Of a stretch of DNA of 64,000 nucleotides, positions 22,101 to 35,368 are shown one piece after another. The notes under the pieces are model-generated. The model was given only the letters and a program-made list of their open reading frames with translations. It searched no databases and had not been told where the DNA came from. The stretch spans positions 1,550,001 to 1,614,000 of the forward strand of contig JAHYIO010000031.1 in NCBI GenBank assembly GCA_020543525.1, written 5' to 3'. Each line of letters begins with the position of its first letter. Positions within the stretch are counted from its first letter, which is position 1. Position numbers and translations under genes: made by a program. Origin of the DNA: Coriolopsis trogii. Lineage: Eukaryota > Basidiomycota > Agaricomycetes > Polyporales > Polyporaceae.

Positions 22101-23319
22101 CGCAACATGGCGAACATGAATGGTATGTCCACTCGAGTCACTTGCAATCCTGGTCGCTGACGTGCTTCACCTCTCATAGCCAAGGGTCGTGGTGAGCGGA
22201 GGTTGTTGGCGCTGGCGAGCAAAGAGCGTCTAGTGAAGATATTGGAGAAGATGCTTGATGAGGACGAGTTTTTCAGCGAGCACGGAATCCGATCGTAAGT
22301 GGTCCGCTGAATATGTTTACCTCCTATTCTCATCACGTCTATGTTCAGACTGTCGAAGAAGCACAAGGATCAACCTTGGGGTATGGACGTGAACGGAGAG
22401 CGTTATGAAGTCAACTACTGGCCAGGCGACTCGAAGTCGGGCATGTTCGGCGGCAACTCTAACTGGCGAGGTCCCATCTGTGAGTGACTTGCTTTCAAAC
22501 ACTCGATGTGCCACGGCGCTCAAGGAGAGCACGCAGGGCTTGCTGTCAACTTCATTCTCATCGAGAGCTTGCAACGGTTCTATCAGTTCTACGGTGATGA
22601 GATCCAGGTATGTATGGGCGGTGTGCCAGGCTACGTGCGTTCGTCTCATCGTGGATCGATAGGTGGAATGCCCGACCGGCAGCGGAGATTACATGAACCT
22701 GGTGGAGGTGGCGGAAGAGATCCAGCATCGTATCATCCACATCTTTGGCCGTGATATGGAGGGCAAGCGCGCCACCAATGGCGGTAATCCGAAGCTCGAC
22801 CATGATCCGCACTTCCGGGACTACGTATGGTTCTATGAGGTGGGTCATGTCCAGTTGTCGTATATGCGCCCGTATTAATCTTGAGGCAGTTCTTCCACGC
22901 TGACGACGGGAGAGGCCTTGGTGCTTCACATCAAACCGGCTGGTAAGCATGCGCTCACGGTCGCAGTCACCCAACATGTACTCATTATATCCGCAGGTCT
23001 GGTCTTGTGGCCTACCACATCCTTCAGAGCGGTGCGACATGCAGGTTGCCGAGAACACCGAAAAGTAAGTGTCAGGATCCATCTCCATGTGCTCCGTATT
23101 TATTGAGATGCCATCTTTCAGCACCTCGCAGTTTGGCTCATCATTACTTCGACGTATGTCTCCTGACCTCGTACATGCTGAACGCTATTCTTACTGGCAT
23201 ACACATAGGAATCTATCGACCCGCAGTCGGAGTACGGCGACGAGACACAATCATTGTACAGCGCCTACAGTGCGGCAGATCTGAACACTCTCGGAGATAT
23301 CTCTCCAGACGCTCTGTAA
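19142..23319 (+). CDS. GH63-family glucosidase-like protein (1103 aa, 17 exons)
   Basis: Exons: 19142-19507, 19582-20004, 20052-20966, 21018-21064, 21113-21298, 21351-21452, 21502-21663, 21714-21783, 21840-22122, 22180-22294, 22349-22479, 22537-22607, 22663-22839, 22890-22942, 22997-23064, 23122-23153 and 23209-23319. All junctions keep frame. Conserved stretches are [69 protein letters not shown] (the Asp is the likely general acid), [17 protein letters not shown] and NSNWRGPIW. This is the bacterial-type, apparently cytosolic branch of GH63, not the ER processing glucosidase I: there is no signal peptide or membrane anchor. The substrate cannot be told from sequence. The last three exons add an acidic Ser-rich tail ([11 protein letters not shown]). 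Confidence 0.9.
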
Positions 23320-23610
23320 GACACGGCGGAGAGATGTGGATATGGCTATACACGAAAACGGCGGCGGCATCCATATGACGATAGATTTCGCGACATTAGA
23401 CACGGCAAAGGACCCGTTAGATACACTGTCTCGCATAGGATCATGTAGAACGTTGTATGCCCCCATGTAGGTTTCTAGGCAAGCACGCGTCCATATGTAT
23501 ACATACCCTGACGCACGCTCTTCACTCGACGTCATTCTCCACCACTTTACGCACACCATGTAGTCTCTGTCGCGCTTTCGAGGTGCTGCACGACGACGAC
23601 GACAAGAACG

Positions 23611-24697
23611 ATGTCGAACGCAACAGATGCTATTGTCCTTTTCTCCCCAGAATCTCATAACGCACCCATAGACTTGGACCTCGAGAAGTTCATGGGGACA
23701 TGGTGTGTACGCTTGCTTGATCGTTCTCGCGACTAGTGGAAACTAATGCGAGATATGCATTTTTTCCCGGACGCAGGTATGTCACTCATTCTACACTACC
23801 ACTCTGGAAGGTATGTCATGTTCTGATATCATGCTGGCCGACACTGACGCATGCATGTGGTTCTGCACCGCAGTCTAGGAAGGATGTCACCATCACGTAC
23901 ACGATGAAAACCTCTCCGACGGACGACACCGTCAAATTTGATGACGTTGTCGAATACCGGTCCAAGTCCGACCAGCCGACCTCCCCCCGCAGCCGCGTCG
24001 TCGGCGTCGACAAGCTCATGGATAGCCCATCGGCCACTGGCACAAGTAGGACGCGATACAAGTGGCGCGGGAAGCGCTGGCTCGTGCTCGCCTCCTCACG
24101 CTGGCAGATCCTGGGCTGCAGCGCAGACCCCTCCGCGGAGAACGACCGCGCGTGGGCGGTGACCTACTTCGAGAAGACGCTGTTTGCGCCCGCGGGCTTG
24201 GATGTGTACGCGCGCACGCCGGGCGGCCTGCCCGCGGAGGTGGTCCGCGAGATCGTGGAGCGCGTGCGCGCGCTGGGCGGGGAGGTCGCGAACCTCGCCG
24301 AGGGCTTCTATGAGGTCGAGCGGAGCGCGGGTGCCGCGGCGGACGCGCAGAAGACTGGTCTAAAGCCCGCATCCGCAGAACGTGCTAGTGTGGAAGACGG
24401 CGGGGCTGGACGGCATGAGAAGGCGGCGAAGCCTGGAGAAGCTGACGCTCATGTTGTCTCTGAGGATACGACGAAGTCAAAGATAGGTGCGTGCACGGCG
24501 TTCACTTCTTTACCTCGTTCAGCCTGAGCGGCCATTGTGCCGGCGCGAACATGATTGTCTGACGTTGAGGGTGCTTTCTCTCTCTTCCAATCATAGATCC
24601 TAGCGTTCAGGAGCGCCTTAACGCAACAATGAGCCGAAAGATGGGCAACGTTGACAAGATTGGCATCATGAACCACATGGCATTGAGCCCCAGTTAG
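23611..24697 (+). CDS. Lipocalin-like protein, Blc type (279 aa)
   Basis: Exons 23611-23702, 23777-23810, 23874-24486 and 24597-24697. The start ATG gives MSNATDAIVLF with no signal peptide. Residues 24-45 (LEKFMGTWYVTHSTLPLW) hold the GxW motif of the first lipocalin strand. The barrel then continues through VTITYTMKTS, a charged loop, YKWRGKRWLVLASSRWQILG and a helix LPAEVVREIVERVRALGG, matching bacterial Blc/apolipoprotein D order. Such proteins bind small lipophilic ligands. Unlike Blc it lacks an export signal and carries a ~75-residue charged, Ala/Glu/Lys-rich C-terminal extension ending in a short conserved-looking helix (QERLNATMSRKMGNVDKIG). It starts 291 bp after the GH63 stop codon, on the same strand. 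Confidence 0.85.
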
Positions 24698-26335
24698 ACT
24701 CAAAGGATGCAACCCTGAACGTGAGCAGTTCAACCTATGGGGTGGCAGTGACGTGGAGTCGTGGACATCCAGCGGGGAAGGCTGTGATTCCAGTGAGCGT
24801 TCAAACGTTCATGTACGGTACTGTCCGCGTGCCGAGTCCTCGTCCAATCTTTCCCTTGTCAATGTCAAACACGATTCGACATCGGCCACATTGACAGCAC
24901 CCAACACCGCCGACGATCCCGGTTCATGCTTCCCGTCCAGCCCGTGTCGGCACCGACCACTCTACGCGCTCGTTTCGCATAAACCCCGCGGCTTGCACTA
25001 CATGCACCGACGGCCGATTTGTCACATTCCATGCCCAATCGCAGACAGCAAGAACGGATGATGAGAGAGATTCGAATAAGATAATATATTCCATGGAGGC
25101 CAGCCTAAGCAAACGACCGATCGACTCTAGTAGATGATACACATAGTAGCCTGCACACAACACGAACAGATACGATACCGCTGCGAGCCAGGGGGAGAGA
25201 GGTAGGTAGATAGCTAGGTAGAGAGGAGAGTGAAACGCGGAACACGTTCGTTCATATCTTCAGGTTCAGGGTTCAAGAGGCCACATTCAGGAGGTTCCAA
25301 AGGTCATCCCAACCTTTGTACCCCTGCCGCCCATATCCCGACCTTGTCCGCGGTGAATTCTAGGGCACACCGACGAATGAGGCGATGTGCGATGTGGGAG
25401 GACGACCGGGCCAACGCACGAGGACGGGAATGGAGACGGCAGGGGAGAGGAGGTGGTACGGAGGGCGTCGACGAGCGTCGTTAAAATTCCAAGCGCGCAA
25501 TCGCAATGTATGACGGATGACGGACGCTGCTCGGGACACCGAGCAGAAGCGAGGCTGAGCGTGGCGCGTGTTTGGTCGTGAGCGGGTGGTCGAGGGCGTG
25601 GTGGGCGTGTGAGGTGTTCGAGGGAGGTGGAGGTAGCCGGACATACAGGCGGAGGGGGGTGAGGGGGACCAGAGGGAGGAGGGGGAAAACGAGGAAACAG
25701 GAGGGAAAGGCGAAAAACGAGCGGATGCGGACGGTTGCCTCGGGCCCCGGGACGGAGGGCGCGTCCTGCCGGGCTAAGCTATAAAGGAGGGACGCGGTTT
25801 GAGCGGCGACGGTGACGGCGCGGGCGGGCGGGTCGGAAATAAGGACGATGGTTCACGTCGTAAACCCATCGTGGGTGCACTAATGTAAAACGGGGAGAGA
25901 GAAGGAGAGAGGTAGAGAGTGTGTGTATGAATGCGCGAAAACGGCGAGGTGAGATGTGAGATCTTGGAAGATACCGGAAAGGATCGTACAGAGGTCATGA
26001 GACACCACGGAGATGAGCGAAGGCAGAGAGAGAGATAGAGAAGAGAGGAAGAACGAATGTGTGTGTGCATATGGACGAGATGAGATGATGAAGGTCCCCG
26101 AGTATAAGGATAATGCCGGATGTCGGATAGTGATGGAAGTAGGAGGCTGGCTAGATGCGCTATAGAACAGTGGCGGGCATAGGTCGTGAGCAGTGAGAGA
26201 TGAGGCGAGGTGAGGCAAGGCAACGAGGCAGACCCATGAAAACAAGTGAGCCGTTGAATTGCAACACAGAACCCCGCGCTGACAGAAAAAAAAAACAAGG
26301 AACACGTTCCACAGAAGAAGACGAGTACTCGGTGC
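24698..26335. other. Intergenic, no gene seen
   Basis: About 1.6 kb between convergent genes. From about 25640 to 26100 the plus strand is strongly purine-rich (GGAGG, GAGAGA runs) and could not be resolved into coding sequence; a poly-A run sits at 26286-26295. No RNA gene is recognised. It probably contains both 3' untranslated regions. Confidence 0.5.
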
Positions 26336-29300
26336 TCATTGCACGTACAGCGTGACCTGGTTGCCAGGCCTGAACGACTCGAACGCCATCTGCACGTCCT
26401 CCGTCGACCCCAACGAGACCAAGTCCCCGTCCTCGTCCTTGTACTTCACTCGGAGCGGTCCGTCGTCTCGCCTCGGCCCGCACAGACGGATCTTCTTGCC
26501 GACCTTGTCGACGAGCTCGGCGTACTCGGTCGTCCGGGGCACTTGGATCACAAAGATGTCCTCGTGGAAGTGCACCTTGATCTTCACAGGCGGCGACAGC
26601 CGCAGCTCGTCCTTGAGCGACGGCGGCGGCAGTGTCGGGTCCATGTGCGACCGCATCGACCGGCTCGTGCCCATCCCCGCCAGCGACGACTCGCTCGAGC
26701 CGTACGGCGTGATCGGCGAGCTGCTCGTGTGTGGCGAGTAGTCCGCGCTGTCCGTCGACTGGCTCGATCCGCTCCCACGCTTGCTGGACGAAAGGGGCCC
26801 CTGCGTCCAGTCCCCGCGCGTTGACGTCGGAAGCGGCGGAGGAACCTGCTGTGGCGGTGGGTTGTACGCCTGTGGCTGGCTTATACTCCGCGAGCGCATC
26901 GGCTGATGCATCATCGGTGGGGGCATCGGACTGGCTCCCCGCGAATCAGGCTGCTCGTACGTCGACCGCAGCCGTGTTGAGCTGAACTGACTGCGGAGCA
27001 TCGGGCGACCGGAGGGTACGGGGTGACCAAAGCTCGCGTCCGACCCAAAGCTGCCATTGTTGCGCGACATGCTGGGACGCGCAGAGGCGGGTCCATGGAA
27101 ACCGCCCACGCTGCCTGACATGAGCGGAGAGGATGCATGTCCGCTCTGACGGGCGCTGTGAGGATACGGGTAGTCCGGACGTCGTTGCTGTCCCAACGGG
27201 GTTCCACGGCCTGATGGGGAGCTGGCGCTGGTTGCAGGGTAATCCTCGTAGTCATCCTCGGCATCCATGTCGAACCCGTCGGGATAAGCCTGATGTCCGT
27301 GAGCATAGCCACTGCTGTAATGATGCTGGGCGGATGAGGAGGGGACGGCATGCTCCTCACTTGCGTACGGGTGACGCATACGGCCGTTGATGGAGGCGGT
27401 CTGAGGCACACCAGAGGTGTATCCAGATCCGTTCGAGAACATCGAGCTGCGCTCCTGAGCGAATGAGGAGTGGGCAGACCTCATTTGAGGCGATGAGGCG
27501 CCGTTCGCAGCCTGCGCTAGACGCGAGATGTTGCGCTCCGATGTCCGACGGCTCGCAGTTTCCTTGATGAGACGGTTGAGCTGATTCTCCCACTGTTTCA
27601 ACTGCTCCTCGTTTCGGCAACGAAGAGTAAAGAACTCGAGATCGTCATCACCGCGCCACCATACCGCGAGTGAGTATTGCCCTGTGAGGGAACGAAAGTG
27701 AGAAAGGCGGGATCTTGCGGAGAAAATATAGAACGACTGACCTGCAGAGATCTTGGGAACAGCCTGCGTGACATTGTTCAAGAAGATGCGACCCTTGAGG
27801 AGCAAAGGCGTGTTCTTCTTCTTGCTTGACGAGCCCGCACCGGGTACGCCGAGAGTAGTAGATGGAGAGGAGGGCTTCTTCAGGATGGAATTGCTCTTTC
27901 CCACCTTCTTGCCGTTGCCGGGTTGCGGAATGTACTCCTTGCAACACAAGATGATCTTCTCGAACAAGAAGACATGATACTCGCGGTCGACCTCGGATTT
28001 TGTGACACTGAAGATGTCGTCGAGGAGCAACGAGCCAAAGTTGGAGATATGGTGACCTTTCCAATCCTCGACACGACCCTCGAGGTTCTTGACGGTCGCG
28101 TCATTCTCCGCCCTGCGCTGTGCCTCATTGATCTTATCAGTGATGCGCTTTGCGGCGTCGACACCGAGCGCGAGTTCGTCGATATATGGGTAGTCCGTGT
28201 TGGAGACAGCCTTCATAAGCGACTAATCATAAGCAGCATGTGAGCACGTCGCCGGGTATCAGGGACGGCGGGTCTGGAATTACCTCCAAGAGCAGCGGAT
28301 ATTTGCAAATCCGCTGGACTGGCTTAATTAGGAAGGCGGGTAGTTCGCCCTTCACGTTGATGATAGAATTAAGCGCCTACCCACAGAGCCGGTAAGGGTC
28401 AGGAGGAAACCAAGGTGACGGCTCGTTCAGCAAGCCAAGAACAAGACTGACCACAAGGTTGTGCTCCTCTTGGAGCATGATCTCGGACGCCATGGTGTAG
28501 TTTGCACAGTACGGTTCGTAAACGGCAAATTCTTCCTCCTATTGTTCCGCAACGGGGCGTTGGGTTGTTGCCGGCGACAATAGTCAACGTTGGGGCACAA
28601 TCGCAAGTCCAGATTGAGTAGCGGCTCTCGAAGTTCGGAAGTGCGGATCGGACTCACGTTCTCGATGAAAGGAAGTCCCCAGCGCTGTTCACTCCAAGGT
28701 AGCTCAGCGATGCTCTCCACCTTGATGAGGAACTTTCTCTGAAAGTTCAGGAGCTTGTTGAGACCAGGGAACAGCAAATGGAGCGTGTCACGATCGAGAA
28801 TCTGCACGGCTTCATCACAGTATCTCTGTTGCAGAGGGGGAATGCTTGTTATGGGACTGGTCTGCGCGACCTCGTTATGGAGAGCACGCACCTGCATGAC
28901 TTCCAGGTCCTGCACATACTTCCGCTCCGTGTCTACGAGCTCCTTGATGATGTTGGCACGCGCACCGCCCGGTTCTACGGATGAGGCGGCGAGAGATGGG
29001 TCTGATGTCAGACTCTCGGTAGACGTAAGCGCAGACGCCATTGCGGGTGATGACGGCGCAGACTCGAGGAAGAGATCCTCGGGCAGTTGGTTGACGAGGT
29101 TGATGACATTGCTCACCACCTGAGCCAAGGGACATGAGAATTTCGGGGCAGGTGAGAACAGGGAGGAACGCACCTTGACGAAGCCGTCTGTAGAACTACG
29201 GTCCCAAAGATCCCTGACAGTGAACCCCTCGCAGCCGGGGACTTGCTTGACATTCATGGCGAAGAGCGCGATGGCGTGCTTCTTTGTGCGTTCGTTGGAG

Positions 29301-29638
29301 GGGTCGAATGTGAGAACGTCGGTGTCTACGGCGATGGGTGAGGCGGAGGGGAGGTGATTGAAGAGGTAGCAGAGGGGGACGCCAAGTGCGAATACGTCCC
29401 ATAGTTGAGTTACGGGGTCAGTGGAACGCCGGGAGGAGTCTGGCTGTGCAGCGAGCGAGAACCAGTCCTGGAAGTTCTGGAGATGCATGAGACGGGTGCG
29501 TAGAGAGGAGCATTGCTGGTAGAGGGATGTAGACTGGGATGCAGCCTTGTTGAGGAGGGTATTATTGGCGACGGGGGAATCGATCCCTTGTGGCAGCGAG
29601 GAGATGATGGACTTTTTGCGGCCTGCGGCGGTGGCCAT
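26336..29638 (-). CDS. CDC24: CDC24 RhoGEF for Cdc42 (955 aa)
   Basis: Seven exons: 29638-29174, 29119-28892, 28825-28658, 28538-28452, 28376-28284, 28222-27742 and 27681-26336. Domain order is that of Cdc24. An N-terminal calponin-homology-like segment covers about residues 45-180 (LWDVFALGVPLCYLFN). The DH domain is at about 208-395 (IIKELVDTERKYVQDLEVMQ, LLFPGLNKLLNFQRKFL, LPAFLIKPVQRICKYPLLLE). A PH domain follows at about 405-560, then a long Ser/Pro-rich linker. The C-terminal PB1 domain (about 871-955) has the acidic OPCA motif YKDEDGDLVSLGSTEDV, which in yeast binds Bem1. Cdc24 loads Cdc42 with GTP for polarity and mating. The 60-nt intron 27741-27682 is in frame: retention would add 20 residues inside the PH domain. 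ATG 29638 is chosen because the upstream frame has no ATG. Confidence 0.94.
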
Positions 29639-32600
29639 GGCGGGGGTAAAGGAGAGAGGAGGCGTCGGACGAGCAGGCGAGAGGGAGAGGCGAGTCGTAG
29701 AGCACGGTTGCTTGAGAGATGGGGGATAGAGACGGGATCCTGGCCTGGCCGCTGGGAAGACGCCCGCCTGTTCTCTCCTCACAATCAACTCCGCGTCCTG
29801 TGTGGTCCTGTTTGGCCCCCATCACCCCTCCCCTTTTGTTTCCCGACGTCTCCTCCGCCGTCCGTACGCCGCCCTCGCCGCCGTCCTCTGCCCAGAACAT
29901 CAGCTCATCCATCCAGATATCCGCGTCTGCATGCATGGGATCCACCATCATGCTTGATCCCATAGCTTGCTTACTCTCCTCTTTGGGCACCCAACCCATC
30001 TCATCTCGACTTCCTCCTCTCTTGCCTCGCCCGCCCCAGTCGTACAAGGTTCAAACACAGCACCCCTCGGCTTCCATGCACCTCCTTTCCTTCCTAGGCT
30101 CGCTCTCCTAGCTTGACATACGCACACCCAGGCATTGCTTCACTCAAGGTTTAAGCTCAATTCACCGGACTCTCCGCACGCCTGCCTCGCCTGCTTCCCG
30201 GACTCTCTCAATGCCACCGCATATCCCTTTTCCATGTACCCACGCCTCCGCGTGTCTACCACCGCCTTGGGACGCAGTCGCAGCTCCAGCCGGGAAGCCC
30301 ACATTCGGAGGCAAGTCCCGAGAAGCCTCACAGCCAACTTCTCGCCCCAGTGATTGCGACGCCGTGCCGACTGTGAATGCCGTCCGACGGCGATCCTCCT
30401 GCGTCGGAGCGGGTGCGCAGACGGCAAGCTCGCTCACACGCACCGCCCGCTTCCTGCTCTGGGCCCCTCCTCGCTCATCGTCAATCCGGAGACTACGTCC
30501 ACTTTCCCCATGCTAGAAGCGTTGAACGCGGTGGCTGTGGTTTCCTTCCTCCACGGGCTTGCGATACGAGCCTCAGGCGTTCAGCTCTCTGTTAATGCTA
30601 AATGCCATGGCAGGAGTCTCCCTGGATACCGAGGTTAGCTTAGGCTACGGAGGTACCCATACAGCGTTCGTTTGGTATTCGAATTCGAAAGGCTTGATGG
30701 AACGTCTCATGTGCGATAGTCGTCTGTTAGTGGCGGCAGACCCCAGGGACCGGAATGTCATACCGGGCACGGCAAGCCGGATTCAGCTGTGCTTCGCGCC
30801 TTCGCCTTGGCTTGCCTGAGCCATCGTGGCGCCGCGAAGGCACGTACGGGTGCGGTGTCGAGTACACACGCCCCCGGCTATTTGCCGCACCCTTTCCAGA
30901 GACGGAACTCAATCAGCCCCTCGAGGCCCTCGAGAAGAAGTCCGCACGCCCTGCCGAGTCACGAGAGGGATCAGTACTTGAATACAAGCAGGCCATACTC
31001 CTGCTGGGGTCACAGAATCTTGGTCGTGGACGTCATGTCTCGCGCGATGGCACCCACGCGAACCTTCCTGCGCTTCCTTCTTTGGAGGACGTCGTTACCT
31101 CTTTCGTCTGAACGGGGTATCCCAGGAAGGAATTGCCCATGGGACGCAAGCCTCGCGCGCGCGGCTGGCCATGTCTCCGGCTCCGGTGCTTCGAAAGTGA
31201 CTTCGAATGCGATTGCGCGCGCGGTTGGTGCTTTGCAAAGAGCGAACTGTAAAAAGATTTTGGCTGGCAGTGGCCAGTCAGAGACGAGAGAGGGTTCGGG
31301 GTTGCTGCGCCGACGTCGACGTTTCTATGATACAGCGGGAAGTATGCGTCGGTATCGCTAGTGCATTTGTATTCCGCAAAACGCTCCGGAAGAATGTGAG
31401 TAGGTAGGTTACGTCCTACGATACACGGAGTCCGTGCGGACATCGCAGGAGCACTGCGCAGGAGGCGCGAGCGTGAACCATACATGATGGTGTGGATGAA
31501 CTGAAGGAGGCACTTGAACAGCAAGCGCACCTGGTCGATGGAATACTCTTGACGAAGATCAGAATTGCTCTGCGAGCCAGGCACGGATGCGTTGAGGACC
31601 CCCAAATCTCACTATGTATGGGCATCATCAGATTCGAATTCGGGCGAACCGTGGTGGCTGAACGACTTGGAAGGTTGGCTTAAGGTTTCGGACTGCCCAC
31701 CACCAGTTTGTTATCGGGGCTGTGGCGAAGAGCTAGATTTCCGCAAAGAGCAACAATCGCCAACTGGTGAAGTTGCCTTGAGTACACTTGCATGACATCA
31801 CAGAGTGCAACGACTACATGCGTCGCCTCGGTCTCCAAGTGCTGCCGTGTATTATCATGAGAGAGCGAGCAACTCAGGACTAATATGAATTCGAACAGGC
31901 TTGACGAAGAGACCTATAGTAACCCGACGAGGTGCGGACGTGAACTGACCATGATCGGCGACCACTGCCGAGACTCGATGCGGAATGACCTCTTCTCATG
32001 CATATGCGGGGATATGTATTCGGGGGATATACGAACTGTCGGAGACATGATGCATCAAGATCCAGAGGAGTGGATGTCTTTTGTGATAAACATCTGAAGA
32101 CGACGTTCGATTCCAGGACTGGCGGTGCCAGTACCACATACCCCGACATGCCCACTTGCAACAAGTGTGCTCGTGAATGTGAGCATTCAATGAAGAAGCA
32201 GAACGCAAGAGCATCAATGGGTGCATCTGCCCAAAGCCACAGGAACGAGCGGGAGAAGACCCTTCGGCTGCAGCATGTGCTCCTGTAGATCACGGTTCGC
32301 ACGAGGTCCTGCCCTGCATCAGAGTTAATGCTCGCTGATGCCAGGGCCCAACGATTGTGGCCAGCAATCCTCCAGATGCTCGTATCTGAGAGTCTCGAGG
32401 GTACTAGAGCATCACTTGAACCTGTTCTGTACTACTACATGGGAGGTGTTTCGACGATGCCGACTCTCACGGCGTTAGGCACCAGCGGGTTTGCGCGCCG
32501 CGCGTATAGTACTTATACTGTTCACAGTACAGTACCACCCGCGCGCCGTCACCACCGACGGACGGGCCGCCCCCACCCACCCATGTCGGAAAAGCTTGTT

Positions 32601-35368
32601 TTCCCAGAGCCACGCCCCCGGCTGGCGCATGTCCAGAGATGGAAGGCTCGACTGTGCAGATGGGGAAGATGCGAAGCGGTTCGTATCGATACCTTCAACA
32701 ACACCGACCGTGAACAGAGACGAGACGGCGCGCCGCCGCCGCGGCGGGATGCTGGCATAATCGCGTTCGACTTCTATGTCTAAAGGACGAGCAGTTGAGC
32801 AGTTCATCGCAGTTAAGACAGTTCGAAGCACGAGTCCGGGGCTTCCGCGGCTGACATTGTTCAACGAAGACCGCGCGGAGATGGAGCCGGAGGAAGATAG
32901 ACGGCTGAAGGCAGGGCCCCGTTGCGGTCTGCAGCTTGAAAGGTACTACTGATTCCGGTTCGACGACGGACGGTGCACTTACTGCACACGCAAAGGCCCA
33001 GGGTGATACAACATACTTCGCACGTTGCGGATCCAATACCGGAGGATGCGGATGCTTCAACGTTCGGCTTCTCGCGACACCAGACAGCACTCTATGTCGA
33101 CGTCCATGTCAAACCCCGTCGTCGCAGCAGCAGTGGCTCCAACGAAGCTCAACTGAGCATGATGCAAAATGTTTCGTGAACACGATGCATGTTCGGATAA
33201 ATCAATGGGGCAATGCTCGCGCTCCCGAGAGCTCGATCGACATCATAAAACCCAGATATGTCGTGAGCTGCGGCGAAGTAGGTTTCGGATCTGGACTCGT
33301 AGCAGGTGGCGCCGATGTCGGGGATCACGTCCTCCGGCGCGCACATCCGCCGCAAGTAGCACCGATGGGTGTCAGATTCGAAGAGTCTTCGGATGGATGT
33401 GTACTGACACGTACTCAAGGGGATGTACTGCATCATGTTCGAGATGAGGGAAGTTGGTGTAGTGACAGATGTGCAGCCCTTGTGTGAGCGTTGGGAGACG
33501 ATGTCGTCACCCTACCATATATACTCTGGGGAAGAGTACTGACATGTACAGGCTCGTGACGCCAGGCCGGAAGCGGTGCTCAACCATATCTCTCGAGGGG
33601 TTTTCGCAATCGATCGGAAGACTGTGTCAGGGACGGGATGCGTCCGAGAGTGAAGGAGATACGAGTCAGGAAAGTGCCCTCCCGCCCTTGGGTTTGCCAG
33701 TCTAAACGACGAAGGGTCAAAGCCGCAAGAGGTTCCTGCATGCCAAGACACTCGGACGAGAGACCACTGGTCTCTCTGATGACATGAGATACTTGAGTCA
33801 TCATCTGGTCTTGACATGTTCGACACGTATACCCGAATAGCGGGACTGTCCTCGAGCTCACTCTGGCAGATCATCACAACTGCACACGGCACAAGATGAC
33901 GACATGCTTGAGTACTTACCCGTGTGCTCGTCCACTCAGACGTCGGTCAATTGGTATGCTACTGCATGATCCGTACCAACTCTGGATTTCTCCATAAGAG
34001 ATCCGCCATAGAGTATCACTGGGTTGATCAATATTTCAATCCCGACGACTCGATTGCTGTTCACTTGAACCGTGCTGGCCGATAGTTGAGGTGATGTGCA
34101 TCCACCCAGGGCATGTTTGGCTTACAACCGCAGTGCAGGTCCAGCGTGATGCTGTGAATCTTGGACTAAGGTAAGCGTGCCATCAGTTAGCAACGTGATG
34201 GTGCAAGCGTTTATTCCAGGCTGACGCACCGGTGCGTTTGAAAGTCTCTGCATAGACCGTCGACGGTTTGGTCTAGACCCAACTATGCGTCAATCGGCGG
34301 AGGTATCCCTCAGCACGAGAGTTCGGAGGCATACGCACGCTGAACGGCCCAGGGGTGTCTGGTAGGTGCGTAGCATAAGCACACGTACGGGCGGCGCCTC
34401 GGGATGATGCGGTCGGCTCACTCTTCAGTACGCATGCACGCACAGTCTAAGTATGACCCTACTGATATACAGATGTATTGATTAACCGAAGCCGACTGGC
34501 AATTGTTAGAATATTTGTCCATGGTGTCTATGCTGGACAGTAATCAGAAAGACGGGTCAGAAATGTGTATAAGTGACTACTTTACAGAACGTGTCTCACC
34601 AGACTTCTGCCAATGCCGCAATCGCATTATAGATGGCAGAGACCACAGGTGGATGAAGAATGAGTGCTCAAGCCAGCCAAATTTCCTCATCCTCATTTAC
34701 GACTGACCGACTAGTACGAGCATCCGTTGTCGAATTCACTGGATTGGTTGCCTTGTCATCGGCGCAAAGGGGTTCAGACATCAGTGTCACAAGAGTCGCT
34801 GAGGGCCCCGGTGCTAAATACGAGCGGTCAAAAGCTGGGAACGGAAATTACAGTAGGTTGGTAAGCATTCCAAAAATGGTACGTCACTGCAGCGCTCACC
34901 GAGCATCCTTGCAAGAGCTTTTGTGATCAATATCTTGCTCGGTGGTGTTGGCGCCGAAGCTCGCATCGCTGCTTACGATGATCTACTGGTATTCCACCCA
35001 GCAAGAATAAGCTGTCAATTATACCCATTGTGTGATCACGTGCTCCCAATTGCAATCCTTGGGTACCATGAATGTCAGCCTGGTAATAGTGGTAGCAGAG
35101 TATCCGCTTAGCTGGAATCGGCATAGCCAATTGCGTACGCCTTGATACTGATTGGACAATTTACCAAAGACCGTTCTCCCCTGCAAGGACGTGATTTTAG
35201 CCACAAATGGCGGGACGAGCGATTGGGATGGAGTGGATGCTGGAGAAAACAATGATTGACTGTGGCGCTGGCGTTGAGTATGGGAATTAGAACTCCGCCC
35301 GCAACAGGGAATGAGACGCCCGAGCCCCCTGAACTCGCTCGCCCAAGACGACCGCGGGGGCAAGACCC
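29639..35368. other. Gene-poor 5.7-kb region
   Basis: No intact gene could be supported on either strand. Frames are short, change every 100-250 bases, and have Cys/Arg/Ser-rich translations typical of non-coding reading. The left ~500 bases are the CDC24 promoter (pyrimidine-rich on the plus strand) and the right ~300 are the RAP1-like promoter. The largest candidate with a start and a plausible donor is 34660-34926 (88 codons, GTAAGC donor at 34862), but no partner exon is evident. Degenerate transposon or pseudogene sequence is possible; I see no terminal repeats or recognisable polymerase, integrase or transposase motif. Confidence 0.45.

Noticed and set aside
26339..26824. 161-codon plus-strand frame rich in Arg, Leu and Val
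   Set aside because: It is antisense to the CDC24 PB1 domain and linker, a codon-bias shadow.
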